NCBI RefSeq assembly: GCF_002934065.1
Contig: NZ_CP018049.1
Span: 3,284,501 to 3,348,500 of the forward strand
DNA length: 64,000 bases
Direction: 5' to 3'
Source of the DNA: Pseudomonas orientalis
GTDB lineage: Bacteria; Pseudomonadota; Gammaproteobacteria; Pseudomonadales; Pseudomonadaceae
Each line of letters begins with the position of its first letter. Position 1 is the stretch's first letter. The notes under the pieces are model-generated. The model saw nothing but the letters and a program-made list of their open reading frames with translations. It did no database searches and had not been told where the DNA came from. Below, piece by piece: positions 27,782-39,253 of this stretch. The position numbers and the translations under genes were made by a program.

Positions 27782-28027
27782 ATGATGGACACCACCACCC
27801 CGACACTTGAAACCCTCTTCGACCAGTTAGGCCTGGACTCCAGTCAGGAAGGCATCGAACGCTTCACCGCCGAGCACCGTCTGCCGGATGACGTGAAACT
27901 CGTCGACGCGCCTTTCTGGAGCGAGCAACAGGCGAGCTTCCTCAAGGAACAACTGCATGTCGATGCCGAATGGGCGCCTGCGGTCGATGACCTCAACGCC
28001 CTGCTGCATGAGTCTCCTGTCGCTTGA
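27782..28027 (+). CDS. DUF2789 family protein
   Basis: An 81-residue acidic, all-helical protein. The sequence TLETLFDQLGLDSSQEGIER, then HRLPDDVKLVDAPFWSEQQA and a C-terminal helix DDLNALLHE, fits DUF2789, a short family found in gamma-proteobacteria with no known function. The start is ATG 27782 (or 27785) with GGAG just upstream. It ends 50 bp before the convergent chemoreceptor gene, with a strong hairpin in that gap. Confidence 0.82.
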   Translation: MMDTTTPTLETLFDQLGLDSSQEGIERFTAEHRLPDDVKLVDAPFWSEQQASFLKEQLHVDAEWAPAVDDLNALLHESPVA

Positions 28028-28043
28028 TTCAAACGCACTGACC

Positions 28044-28075
28044 GCACGCCGCTCCTCCCGCAGGAGTGGGCGTGC
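28044..28075. terminator. Hairpin in the convergent gap (possible bidirectional terminator)
   Basis: GCACGCC-g-CTCCT-cccgc-AGGAG-tg-GGCGTGC forms a stable interrupted 12-bp stem between the DUF2789 gene and the chemoreceptor gene. There is no clear T run on either side, so it may be a 3' stabilising structure rather than an intrinsic terminator. Confidence 0.5.
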
Positions 28076-28077
28076 TG

Positions 28078-29742
28078 CTATTGAGGCTTGTAGCCCAGGC
28101 GCAAGCCACCCCAATGCCGCCCGCGGACCATGATCGGCACTGACAGGTCGTGCATCAATTCGCCGGTATCGCGCGTGTAGGTCTGCAGCAACATGGCTTG
28201 TTGATGACTGCCGCACCGCAAGCCCGTGCGGTCGTCAAATTTGCGCTTGGTGCGGTTCTGCACCGCGTCCACCTGAGCATCACCGGTCAAAGCGTGGGAA
28301 AACGCTTTGTTATGCGTCGGCACGTAGCCCTGCTGCGTGCAGGCAATGGCAAACACCAAGCCTTCATGACGCGGCAGCAGCGCCTCCTGGATAGCGGGCA
28401 ATACCTGATCGGTGTAGGCGTCAAAACGGGTTTTATATTTGCTCGGGTGGGTATTTGGAATCAGCGTGTAGGTGCGATCGAACAGATCCTCCAGGCTGAC
28501 CCGGCTGTGCAGCACATCCGCCTCGAACTGTTCGCCAATTCGCCGGGCGCCTTCGCGGGCCAGGTCATAGATGCGCTGGTGATAGTCATCCAGGCCGACT
28601 TGCGCCAGGCGCTCGCTGATGGTCTCTGCCTGCCCTTCCATCTGCACAGCGGCATCGGCGAGCTGACGGGTTTGCTGATCGCTGATCGCAAGGTCGCTGC
28701 GCATCTGTTCCACGGCGTGGAACAGGCTGTCGAGTTGAGTGCGGTTGGTGTCGGTGCCCTGGGCGATTTCACTGACCTGCTGCTCCACATCCGCCGCCAG
28801 GCCGGCGATGCTCGCCAGGTGTTCGCCGGCATCTTCCACTTGCTCTACACCGGTGTGCAGGTCCGCCGACAGCTGGCGAATCTGCTCCACCACCTGGGCC
28901 GTGCGCTGCTGGATGTCGGCGACCATCACCCCGACTTCATCGGTGGCCGTGGCCGTACGTCCGGCGAGGCCGCGCACCTCATCGGCGACCACCGCAAACC
29001 CGCGCCCGTGCTCTCCGGCCCGCGCTGCTTCAATCGCCGCGTTCAGCGCCAGCAGGTTGGTCTGGCTGGCGATGGACTGGATCACCAGCGTCACGCGCTG
29101 GATTTCCTCGCTGCGCTGGCTCAAGGCTTCGATCAGCGTGCGGCTGGCATCGGCACGCTGGCTGAGCTGATGCATGCGGGTGATCGACTGCACCAATACT
29201 TCACGGCCTTCGCTGCTGCGCTGACGGGCCTGGCTGGCCGCGCCCAACGCCTGGCGGCTGAGCTGGGCAGTGACCTGTTCGGTGCCGATCATCACCTGCG
29301 CGCTGCTGACGATTTGCTGGGAGGCGCTCAACTGCGATTGCAGGCGCGCCGCCAGTTGCTTGACCGAATAGGCCACGCCCGCAGCGGAGAGTGCATTATG
29401 GCTGGTGGTATGGGACAGGTCGCGCGTCAGCGCGCCAATCGCATCGCTGGCGGTAGCGTGGGCCACAGAAGGCTTGGGACTTTTCAGGCGGGGTAGCCAG
29501 ATCACCAGCAAGGCCAGCGGCAGGCACAGATAGATCGGCAAGCGGGCAAACGCCAGGCCCAGCAGTAAGAGCACCAGAGCGGCACTCTGCGCGAGCGGTA
29601 TCAGCCAGCCGGGCAGCACCCGCGCCGCCGTTTGCGGTGGTACTGCTGCGCCCATCAGAGATCCATCTCCAGCCATTGTCGTTACCCCGCTGCTTGTCGT
29701 TATTGTGCCTGCATTAAACGCCACTATCGGGCCATTATCCAT
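28078..29742 (-). CDS. Methyl-accepting chemotaxis protein with C-terminal sensor-like domain
   Basis: A 554-residue chemoreceptor. Two adjacent membrane helices (about 43-85) leave almost no periplasmic part and no HAMP domain is obvious. The signalling hairpin is standard ([20 protein letters not shown] then [18 protein letters not shown], about 235-270), binding CheA/CheW. After the methylation helices comes an additional domain of about 150 residues (about 405-554) with [19 protein letters not shown] and [20 protein letters not shown], which looks like a Cache/PAS-type ligand domain placed at the C terminus. It would therefore sense an intracellular signal. Start ATG 29742 is preceded by AAAGG. 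Confidence 0.88.
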   Translation of the reverse strand: MDNGPIVAFNAGTITTSSGVTTMAGDGSLMGAAVPPQTAARVLPGWLIPLAQSAALVLLLLGLAFARLPIYLCLPLALLVIWLPRLKSPKPSVAHATASDAIGALTRDLSHTTSHNALSAAGVAYSVKQLAARLQSQLSASQQIVSSAQVMIGTEQVTAQLSRQALGAASQARQRSSEGREVLVQSITRMHQLSQRADASRTLIEALSQRSEEIQRVTLVIQSIASQTNLLALNAAIEAARAGEHGRGFAVVADEVRGLAGRTATATDEVGVMVADIQQRTAQVVEQIRQLSADLHTGVEQVEDAGEHLASIAGLAADVEQQVSEIAQGTDTNRTQLDSLFHAVEQMRSDLAISDQQTRQLADAAVQMEGQAETISERLAQVGLDDYHQRIYDLAREGARRIGEQFEADVLHSRVSLEDLFDRTYTLIPNTHPSKYKTRFDAYTDQVLPAIQEALLPRHEGLVFAIACTQQGYVPTHNKAFSHALTGDAQVDAVQNRTKRKFDDRTGLRCGSHQQAMLLQTYTRDTGELMHDLSVPIMVRGRHWGGLRLGYKPQ

Positions 29743-29837
29743 GGGCCTTTAGTACAGGCGCTTGCAGTAGATCAATAACCAGGGCTGTAACGCAAAGCTC
29801 TCCGGGGAGCCGATCAGACGGCCCCCCGTACACCGCG

Positions 29838-30242
29838 TCAGGCTTGACGCTGGTGCTTGTCGATCTGTTCGTGGCGCTCTTGCGCTTCGATGCAGTATTT
29901 GGTGGTCGGGCTGATCAGCAGGCGTTTGAGGCCGATAGGCTCGCCGCTGTCATCACACCAGCCAAAGGAATCTTCCTTGATGCGTTCCAGGGCACGTTCC
30001 AGTTGCGGCAACATGCGCTGGTCGCGGTCGATGGCATTGACCAGCCAGGTGCGCTCTTCTTCCACGGAAGCAGCGTCGGCCGGATCGGCCGGGGTGTCCA
30101 GGCTTTCAATGGCGATACGGTTCTGTTCAATGCGCTCGTGGTGTTCCACTTTCATGTCTTGCAGCAACTTCTCGAAAAAAGCGTGCTGTTCGGCATTCAT
30201 GTAGTCATCCGCCGGCATGGCCAGCAACTTTTCCTTTGTCAT
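29838..30242 (-). CDS. DksA/TraR-family regulator with a reduced zinc site
   Basis: A 134-residue protein of the DksA/TraR family, which binds the RNA polymerase secondary channel and works with ppGpp. A long N-terminal coiled coil has the acidic tip DPADAA (53-58; the DxxDxA pattern). The zinc-finger region keeps only two of four cysteines: Cys96-x2-Ser99 and Cys117-x2-Ala120. P. aeruginosa DksA2 is similarly reduced and works without zinc, so this may be a zinc-starvation or oxidative-stress paralogue. Start ATG 30242; an earlier in-frame start would add an unrelated tail. Confidence 0.85.
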   Translation of the reverse strand: MTKEKLLAMPADDYMNAEQHAFFEKLLQDMKVEHHERIEQNRIAIESLDTPADPADAASVEEERTWLVNAIDRDQRMLPQLERALERIKEDSFGWCDDSGEPIGLKRLLISPTTKYCIEAQERHEQIDKHQRQA

Positions 30243-30664
30243 TGATTTCTCTATAAAAAATACGTGCATTAAGGCGAATAAGGGAGCGTTCCGGCCGACC
30301 TCTGCAGGTCTCGGAAAGGCGCCATCCATTCCAAGCGCCACCCGGCACTCAATTTACGAGGGGCGGCAGTCTAAGGCCGACTTGAAGGCGCAGCAACTGA
30401 AATGACAGGCATTTTTCCCGAACAACCCCCAAAAGCACCAGGACGGGCTTGGCGAACGGTCATCGGAGTGCGTTTATAGCAAGAAATTCAAGTTTATGGA
30501 GCTATATAGAAGACAGACGGTTGATCCGGACGGCATAGAACTAAAAATGTGGGAGGGGGCTTGCCCCCGATGGCGGTCAGCCAGACACAGATGTTCAAGC
30601 TGACACACCGCTATCGGGGGCAAGCCCCCCTCCCACATTTGACCTGCTGCAGCCTTGAGTTCGC
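30243..30664. other. 422-bp gap between dksA-like gene and ABC permease, with a REPIN
   Basis: The gap holds the promoter of the dksA-like gene on its left side and a REPIN (30548-30637) just after the ABC permease stop codon on its right. I see no coding frame of note between them. Confidence 0.6.
30548..30637. repeat. REPIN (two inverted REPs), 90 bp
   Basis: Same family as the copy at 7061, with TGTGGGAGGGGGCTTGCC and inverse arms. It lies 27 bp beyond the stop codon of the leftward transporter operon, a place where it would cap the 3' end of that mRNA. Confidence 0.9.
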
Positions 30665-31687
30665 CTAGCGCTTGAGCTTGCGCTTGTTGCGATATTGGTC
30701 GATCACCACCGCCACCACGATAATCAACCCCTTGATGATGTCCTGGATATACGCATCCACCCCGACGAAGGTAAAGCCGCTGGCCATGACGCCGAGGATC
30801 AGCGCGCCGATCACGGTGCCGGTGATGCGCCCTACCCCGCCCGCCAGGCTGGTGCCGCCGATCACTGCCGCCGCGATGGCGTCCAGCTCGTAGGACATGC
30901 CCATGCCCGCCTGGCCGGTCGCCGCGCGGGCCGAAGCCACCACGCCGGCCAGGCCTGCGAGCAGACCCGCGATGCTGTAGACGATGATCAGGTGACGCTT
31001 GACGTTGATCCCCGAGGTGCGCGCCGCCTGCATGTTGCCGCCGATGGCATAGGTGTACTTACCGTACTTGGTGTAACGCAGGGCGATGTGGAAAATCACC
31101 GCCACCACCAGAAAGATGATCACCGGCATCGCGCCATGGCCGATGGCCGTGTACGAGTCCGAGAGCATGCTCACCGGCTGGCCTTCGGTGTAGTAACGTG
31201 CCAGGCCGCGGGCCGAGACCATCATGCCCAGGGTCGCAATGAACGGCGGGATACCGGTGACCGCAATAATACTGCCGTTGATCGCCCCCGCCAGCAGGCC
31301 CACACCCAGGCCCATCGCCACCGGGATCCACACCGGCAAGTCGGTCAGGGACGGAAACACCGCCCGGGAAAAATCGGAAGTCTGCGCCAAACTGGCGGCG
31401 ATCATCGCGGACAAAGCCAGCACCGAGCCGGACGACAGGTCGATACCGGTGGTGATGATCACCTGGGTCACGCCGATGGCCAGCAAGCCGATGATCGACA
31501 CCTGCAGGATCATCAACACCAGGCGCTGGGAGTTCATCAAAAAGCTCTGGTCGCGCACGATCCAGCCGAACAATTCGAACACCAGGCCGATGCCGATCAG
31601 CACCAGGAAGATGCTCAATTCGGTAGGCAGGCGTCGACGGTGCTTGACCGGCGCCGTGGCCGGCTTGTTATCTGTTATTGCATTCAT
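30665..31687 (-). CDS. Sugar ABC transporter permease (RbsC-like, probable inositol)
   Basis: A 340-residue inner-membrane permease of the BPD_transp_2 (RbsC/XylH/IatP) family with about eight to ten helices. Typical segments are TGIDLSSGSVLALSAMIAAS, GTSLAGGVGRITGTVIGALI and the ending VVAVVIDQYRNKRKLKR. It is the last gene of a three-gene unit (binding protein, ATPase, permease). The link to the inositol genes and a shared operator make myo-inositol the likely cargo; ribose is the alternative. Confidence 0.9.
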   Translation of the reverse strand: MNAITDNKPATAPVKHRRRLPTELSIFLVLIGIGLVFELFGWIVRDQSFLMNSQRLVLMILQVSIIGLLAIGVTQVIITTGIDLSSGSVLALSAMIAASLAQTSDFSRAVFPSLTDLPVWIPVAMGLGVGLLAGAINGSIIAVTGIPPFIATLGMMVSARGLARYYTEGQPVSMLSDSYTAIGHGAMPVIIFLVVAVIFHIALRYTKYGKYTYAIGGNMQAARTSGINVKRHLIIVYSIAGLLAGLAGVVASARAATGQAGMGMSYELDAIAAAVIGGTSLAGGVGRITGTVIGALILGVMASGFTFVGVDAYIQDIIKGLIIVVAVVIDQYRNKRKLKR

Positions 31688-31712
31688 AACCCATCACCTT
31701 CTTATTCTGGAG

Positions 31713-33266
31713 TCAGTGGACCACGGTCATACCGGAGGCCAAGTGCATGACTTTTTCCTGGGTCGCATCCGCGCGATCCAGGGTGCCCATCAGTTCGCCT
31801 TCGTGCATCACCATCACCCGGTCGCTCATGCCGAGCACTTCGGGCAGTTCCGAGGAAATCATGATCACCGCCATGCCTTCGCTGGCGAGGAAGGCGATCA
31901 ATCGATAGATCTCGGCCTTGGCGCCCACGTCGATGCCACGGGTCGGCTCATCGAGGATCAACAGGCGCGGATTAGTCATCAGCCATCGCGCCAACAGCGC
32001 TTTCTGCTGGTTGCCGCCGGACAGGGTATCGATGCACTGTTCCAGCGATGGCGTTTTCACCCGCAGCTTCTTGCACATGTCTTCGCACAGGGCGCGCAGG
32101 GCCTTCTGCTGGATGAAACCGTTGCCCGAATAGTGCGGCAGCACCGCCATTTCCATGTTTTCCAGCACCGACAGGCACGGGAACAGGCCACTGAGCTTGC
32201 GGTCCTCGGTCAACAGTGCAAAGCCCTTCTCGATGGCCATGTGCGGATCGCTGATGCGCACCGGCTTGCCGTCCAGAGTGATCTGCCCGCTGCTGCTGGG
32301 GGTAATGCCGAAAATGGTTTCCGCCACGTTGGTGCGGCCCGAGCCCATCAGCCCCGCGATGCCGAGGATTTCACCGGCGTGCAGGTCGAATGAAACGTCC
32401 TCGAACACGCCGTCCAGGCTTAAATTGCGCACCGACAGCAACAAGTCGCCAATCGGCGTCTCGCGCACCGGGAACAACTGGCTCAGCTCGCGGCCGACCA
32501 TCATCGAGATCAGGCTGTCGCTGTTCATGCTGTCGGCGCGTTGCAGGCCGATGTACTGGCCGTCGCGAAACACCGCCACTTCATCGGCGATGGCAAACAC
32601 TTCGTTCATTTTATGCGTGATGTAGACGATGCCTTTGCCCTGGGACTTGAGGTCGGCAATGATCGAAAACAGGTGCGCGACTTCCTTTTCGGTAATCGCC
32701 GAGGTCGGCTCATCCATGATCAGGATATCGGAGTCGTAGGACACGGCCTTGGCAATCTCGACCATCTGCCGTTCGGCGATGCTCAGGTTGCCGACCTGTT
32801 CTTCCGGGTCGAGGTTGATGCGCAGGCGCGCCAGCAGATCGGCGGTGCAGCGGTGCATTTCGCGGTGGTTGACCATGTGCAGGCTGTTGAGCTGCTCGCG
32901 GCCGATCCAGATATTTTCGGCGATGCTCATGTGCGGCATCAGGTTGAGTTCCTGGTGGATCATCGCAATCCCGGCCTTCTGCGCCGCCAGCGGCGTCTCG
33001 AAGGTGACCGGCTTGCCCCGCAGGCGGATTTCGCCGGCATCGGGCTGATAGATGCCGGCGATGATTTTCATCAGCGTCGACTTGCCCGCACCGTTCTCGC
33101 CCATCAGCGCCAGCACCGTGCCGGGGCGCACGCGCAGCTGCACATTGTCCAGGGCCACGACGCCGGGAAAGCCTTTGCTGATGTTGAGAATTTCCAGCAG
33201 GTAGGGTTCGTCCTGCGCCAGCGGCTGGATACCCGGCGGCGGCGCGACAGTGGCGTGAGCGAGCAT
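31713..33266 (-). CDS. Sugar ABC transporter ATPase, two domains (RbsA/IatA-like)
   Basis: A 517-residue duplicated ATPase of the CUT2 sugar class. The first half has Walker [10 protein letters not shown] and signature LSIAERQM; the second half has the degenerate Walker [11 protein letters not shown] and signature LSGGNQQK, the usual CUT2 asymmetry in which only one half hydrolyses ATP efficiently. I prefer ATG 33266 ([12 protein letters not shown]), with GGAG 9 nt upstream, over the ATG at 33281. It lies 25 bp before the permease and 65 bp after the binding protein. Confidence 0.92.
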   Translation of the reverse strand: MLAHATVAPPPGIQPLAQDEPYLLEILNISKGFPGVVALDNVQLRVRPGTVLALMGENGAGKSTLMKIIAGIYQPDAGEIRLRGKPVTFETPLAAQKAGIAMIHQELNLMPHMSIAENIWIGREQLNSLHMVNHREMHRCTADLLARLRINLDPEEQVGNLSIAERQMVEIAKAVSYDSDILIMDEPTSAITEKEVAHLFSIIADLKSQGKGIVYITHKMNEVFAIADEVAVFRDGQYIGLQRADSMNSDSLISMMVGRELSQLFPVRETPIGDLLLSVRNLSLDGVFEDVSFDLHAGEILGIAGLMGSGRTNVAETIFGITPSSSGQITLDGKPVRISDPHMAIEKGFALLTEDRKLSGLFPCLSVLENMEMAVLPHYSGNGFIQQKALRALCEDMCKKLRVKTPSLEQCIDTLSGGNQQKALLARWLMTNPRLLILDEPTRGIDVGAKAEIYRLIAFLASEGMAVIMISSELPEVLGMSDRVMVMHEGELMGTLDRADATQEKVMHLASGMTVVH

Positions 33267-33331
33267 AGGAAGGTACTCCATCTGCAGGGCGGCCGTGACC
33301 GCCCTGCCAGCTTAGGGTTGTGAGTTCAGGG

Positions 33332-34267
33332 CTACTTGAAGTCTTTGACGTTGTCCGGGGTGATGAGCTTGAACGGGATCACCACGTTCTGCTCCACCGG
33401 CTCGTGCCTGGCCATCTTGCGCGCCGCTTCCACCGAGCCCACGGCCTGGCCCTTGGCGTCCTGGAACGCCGAGGCGGCCATGTCGCCCTTGGTGATGGCG
33501 TTGAGGCCGTCCGGCGTGCCGTCGACCCCGGCGATCAACACCGTGCCTGGCTTGGTACCTGCCGACTTCAGCGCCATGGACGCGCCGATCGCCATCTCGT
33601 CGTTGTTGGCCAGCACCGCGTTGAACTCGCGGCCCTGGGTCAGCCAGTCGTTGACCAGGGTCATGCCCCTGTCCCGCAGCCAGATGCCGGTTTGCTCCTG
33701 CTCGATCTTGATGTCCGGGTACTTGGCCAGCACTTCCTTCACGCCCTTGGTGCGGTTGGTGGTGGAGTTGTTCGCCAGGTCACCCAGCAAGATCACGATC
33801 TTGCCCTTGCCGCCGAGCTTTTCGGCGATGTATTGCATTTGCAACTTGCCGGCTTCGACGTCATCGGAGACCACCGCCACCACGTCCTTGGGCAGGTCTT
33901 TCTGGTCCGGACGACGGTTGACGAACACCAGCGGGATGCCTGCCTTGGTAGCCGCACTGATAATGTTCTTGGTCGAGGCGGTGTCCACCGGGTTGACGAT
34001 GATGGCGTCGACTTTCTGACTGATGAAATTCTCGACCTGGCTCAGTTGCTTGACCACGTCGGCACGGGCGTCTTCGAACTGCAGTTGCACGCCGTCGCCC
34101 TTGGGATAGGACTTGGCCTGCTTGTCCATGTCTTCGCGCAGGTAGGTCAGGAAGGTGTCATCGAAGGCGGACATGCTCACCCCCACCTTGATGTCAGCCG
34201 CCGCGGCAACGCCGCTGGCGAGCAGCATCGACAGGGCCAGCGCGGTAAAACGGATCGGGGTCTTCAT
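33332..34267 (-). CDS. Periplasmic sugar-binding protein (RbsB/IbpA-like, probable inositol)
   Basis: A 311-residue type-1 periplasmic binding protein (Peripla_BP_4) with signal peptide MKTPIRFTALALSMLLASGV ending near AAAA. Binding-fold markers include DAIIVNPVDTAST, GIPLVFVNRRP and NDEMAIGASMALK. It supplies the ATPase/permease pair downstream. A promoter-like sequence with an embedded GGAA-N6-TTCC palindrome lies about 300 bp upstream, with a short open frame between, so transport is probably induced by inositol through IolR. Ligand is inferred from context, not from sequence. Confidence 0.9.
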   Translation of the reverse strand: MKTPIRFTALALSMLLASGVAAAADIKVGVSMSAFDDTFLTYLREDMDKQAKSYPKGDGVQLQFEDARADVVKQLSQVENFISQKVDAIIVNPVDTASTKNIISAATKAGIPLVFVNRRPDQKDLPKDVVAVVSDDVEAGKLQMQYIAEKLGGKGKIVILLGDLANNSTTNRTKGVKEVLAKYPDIKIEQEQTGIWLRDRGMTLVNDWLTQGREFNAVLANNDEMAIGASMALKSAGTKPGTVLIAGVDGTPDGLNAITKGDMAASAFQDAKGQAVGSVEAARKMARHEPVEQNVVIPFKLITPDNVKDFK

Positions 34268-34315
34268 GAACGGTCTGTCTCCACTTTCTTGTTGGTTTTA
34301 TGGACGTTGCGTTTA

Positions 34316-34492
34316 TCAGCGTTCGGCAGGCACGCGGACCACCGGAGCGCCGGGAATGCAGCAGACCAGCGCGCCCTGGTTTTCGACGCACAGCACATTG
34401 AGGAAGGAGAAGTAGAACGGCCGGGCGCGAGGCAATGCGCGTGGCGTGTGGGCAGGGCGTAAAACTCGCAGTACAGCGTTGAAGATTTTCAT
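34316..34492 (-). CDS. Possible 58-codon leader or small protein
   Basis: A short frame in the leader of the sugar transporter mRNA: ATG 34492 to a TGA 48 bp before the binding-protein start. The peptide is basic and hydrophobic with three cysteines (MKIFNAVLRVLRPAHTPRAL, later FYFSFLNVLCVENQG and LVCCIPGAPVVRVPAER). The ribosome-binding site is weak (AGGTAC). It could be a genuine small protein, a translated leader that affects expression, or chance. I do not recognise it. Confidence 0.35.
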   Translation of the reverse strand: MKIFNAVLRVLRPAHTPRALPRARPFYFSFLNVLCVENQGALVCCIPGAPVVRVPAER

Positions 34493-34572
34493 CTGACGGT
34501 ACCTGGTTGTTTTTGATCTTGTTTTTGTTGAGTCGCCGGGGTCGAGCCCAAGACGTACTTTATGCAACCTGG

Positions 34573-34606
34573 AAAAGACTTTATTGGAAAATAATTTCCA
34601 TATCAA
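34573..34606 (-). promoter_or_regulatory. Promoter with embedded IolR-type operator for the sugar transporter
   Basis: On the minus strand, TTGATA (34601-34606) and TAAAGT (34578-34583) are 17 bp apart. The spacer holds the palindrome TGGAAATTATTTTCCA (plus-strand GGAA 34586-34589, TTCC 34596-34599). GGAA-N6-TTCC is the pattern I recall for RpiR-type IolR operators. A repressor bound in the spacer would exclude RNA polymerase. Transcription would begin near 34571. Confidence 0.6.
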
Positions 34607-34620
34607 CCTGTTTTAGAATT

Positions 34621-35649
34621 TTATTCTATTTTTGTCGAAACCACCTGCTGGCGCTCGGCGCTGAGGCGTGCGGCGTCCAATATACGGGTGGTTTCCAGCG
34701 CGTCATAGGCGTTTACCGGCAGCGGCCCGTGGCCTTGCACGGCACGTTGCAACTGCCGGTAGAACTGCGGCCAGCAACCCTTTTCCGAGGGCACCCGTTC
34801 CCGCTCCGACCCTTGTTCGAACCAGCCCCAGCGTCGATGCTCTTCCGCGCCCCAATGCTCGCCTTCGGTTTTCGGTGACTTGCCGGCCATCAGCGCGTCT
34901 TCCTGGCCGTCCAGCCCCTCAACGGTGTAGCAACCCAGCGTGCCACTGACGCGAAATCGCGGCGCCTGGCTGTTTTGCAAGGCGCTGCCCCACAGGTGCG
35001 AAATCACCCCGTTGGCATGGGTCAGCGCCACGAAAAAGCCGTGATCGAGGCTGGGATGCTCGGGCGTGAAGTGCAGTTGCGCAAATACCCGGTCCACCGG
35101 GCCGAACAGTTGCAGGGCCTGGTCCACCAGATGGCTGCCGAGGTCGCGCAACCAGCCGCCGCCGCTGGCATTGCCCACCGCCTGGGGGCTGTAGCGTTCG
35201 ACGCGGGATTCAAAACGGCTGATCTGACCCAGCGCACCGGCTTCGATGAGTTTGCGCAGGGTCAGGTAGTCCGAGTCCCAGCGCCGGTTCTGGTAGACGC
35301 TGAGCAATGTGCCTTGGCGTTCAGCGGCGGTGATCAAAGCCTGGGCCTGCTCGGCGTTGGCGGCGAAGGGTTTGTCGCTGACCACCGCCACGCCATGTTC
35401 GATGGCTTCGAGCACCAAGGCCGGACGGCCTTTGAGGGTGGTGGAGATGACGAGGGCGTCGACGCCGGCTTCGACGATCTGGCCGAGGGTGTCGAAGGCT
35501 GGCAGGCCAGGGTGGTCGTTTGCCAGTTGCTGGCGGCGTTCGGGGGATCGTGTGACGACGCCGACAAAGGTCGCGCCTGGCAACGTCGCAATCAGCGGCG
35601 CATGAAAGAAGCGCCCTCCGTGGCCGTAGCCGAGTAGTCCGATTCGCAT
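34621..35649 (-). CDS. Gfo/Idh/MocA-family oxidoreductase, inositol-locus associated
   Basis: A 342-residue NAD(P)-dependent dehydrogenase with Rossmann motif GLLGYGHGGRFFHAPLI and catalytic Lys in SDKPFA. The C-terminal domain contains GGGWLRDLGSHLVDQALQLF. The sequence resembles scyllo-inositol or sugar dehydrogenases of the YvaA/IolW kind more than IolG, so oxidation of scyllo-inositol or another isomer is plausible. It lies between the transporter promoter and repeat copy B, on the same strand as iolG but separated from it by 632 bp of repeats. Confidence 0.88.
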   Translation of the reverse strand: MRIGLLGYGHGGRFFHAPLIATLPGATFVGVVTRSPERRQQLANDHPGLPAFDTLGQIVEAGVDALVISTTLKGRPALVLEAIEHGVAVVSDKPFAANAEQAQALITAAERQGTLLSVYQNRRWDSDYLTLRKLIEAGALGQISRFESRVERYSPQAVGNASGGGWLRDLGSHLVDQALQLFGPVDRVFAQLHFTPEHPSLDHGFFVALTHANGVISHLWGSALQNSQAPRFRVSGTLGCYTVEGLDGQEDALMAGKSPKTEGEHWGAEEHRRWGWFEQGSERERVPSEKGCWPQFYRQLQRAVQGHGPLPVNAYDALETTRILDAARLSAERQQVVSTKIE

Positions 35650-35685
35650 GATTTATTCCTTCTTTGAAGTGCAAACCCAATCAAA

Positions 35686-35714
35686 TGTGGGAGGGGGCTT
35701 GCCCCCGATGGCCA
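35686..35714. repeat. Single REP unit
   Basis: TGTGGGAGGGGGCTTGCCCC followed by CGATGGCC, one arm of the REPIN family without a partner close by. It lies 37 bp upstream of the second oxidoreductase start, an unusual place for a REP since most lie after genes. Confidence 0.8.
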
Positions 35715-35792
35715 TAGGTATCTACACAATTTTGGTGCGACACCGCACCTGTGGCGAGGGAGCTAACGCGTATCTACCTGACGCTCCGAGGT

Positions 35793-36128
35793 CCAAATGT
35801 GGGAGGGGGCTTGCCCCCGATGGCGGCCTCTGGGCCGACCAGGATGTTGGATTGGAACGAGTACATATCCGTTTCTGCGGTAACGGCCACTTAGGGTTCC
35901 GCCCTGACGGCGGGTCACTTTGGAAAAGCCCCAAAGTAACCAAAGGGCTCCTGCCCCACCACTCGGCACCTCGCCTAGGCTCGGTGTGCCCTCTCTCCGG
36001 CTTGAATCCGTGGGCCGCCGCAATGGGCCATCCATGGCCCAGTGCGGCTAACCCGGCGTCCTGCCGGGTTGCCCACGGATTCAAGCCTGCGTTCGGCCAG
36101 CGTGGTTTAACGGGGCGCCTGAGATCAA
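35793..36128 (-). repeat. Large dispersed repeat, copy B (336 bp, inverted relative to copy A)
   Basis: Inverted copy of 24656-25007. Its outer stem is perfect over 17 bp (35999-36015 with 36071-36087; GGCTTGAATCCGTGGGC and complement), enclosing the same two hairpins. The downstream hairpin is ACTTTGG/CCAAAGT (35917-35937), in which one T-A pair of copy A is replaced by a G-C pair, a compensatory change. The REP half at its end (35798-35826) is shared with copy A, so it belongs to the repeat unit. Confidence 0.88.
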
Positions 36129-36229
36129 AAGCAGATCAAGATCAAGAGCGACTCGCTTCGCATCGTGGTTTGTAGGTACCTATGCCCCGACGGCAGTGTG
36201 CCAGTAACTACTCTTGTCACTGATCCACC

Positions 36230-36256
36230 GCTATCGGGGGCAAGCCCCCTCCCACA
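36230..36256. repeat. Single REP unit
   Basis: CTATCGGGGGCAAGCCCCCT then CCCACA, one arm of the REPIN family, 26 bp after the iolG stop codon. With the REP at 35798 it brackets repeat copy B. Confidence 0.75.
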
Positions 36257-36281
36257 TTTTTAACCGCGTTTCTCCAGTGGT

Positions 36282-39243
<2,962 letters not shown>

Positions 39244-39253
39244 GTCGCGCCCC

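Larger units (their letters stand above)
35650..36281. other. 632-bp repeat-filled gap within the inositol locus
   Basis: This stretch between the second oxidoreductase and iolG holds two single REP halves (35686-35714, 35798-35826), copy B of the large dispersed repeat (35793-36128) and another REP half (36230-36256). The second oxidoreductase has its start at the left border, so its promoter, if separate, must lie in or near these repeats. No credible gene is present. Confidence 0.85.
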
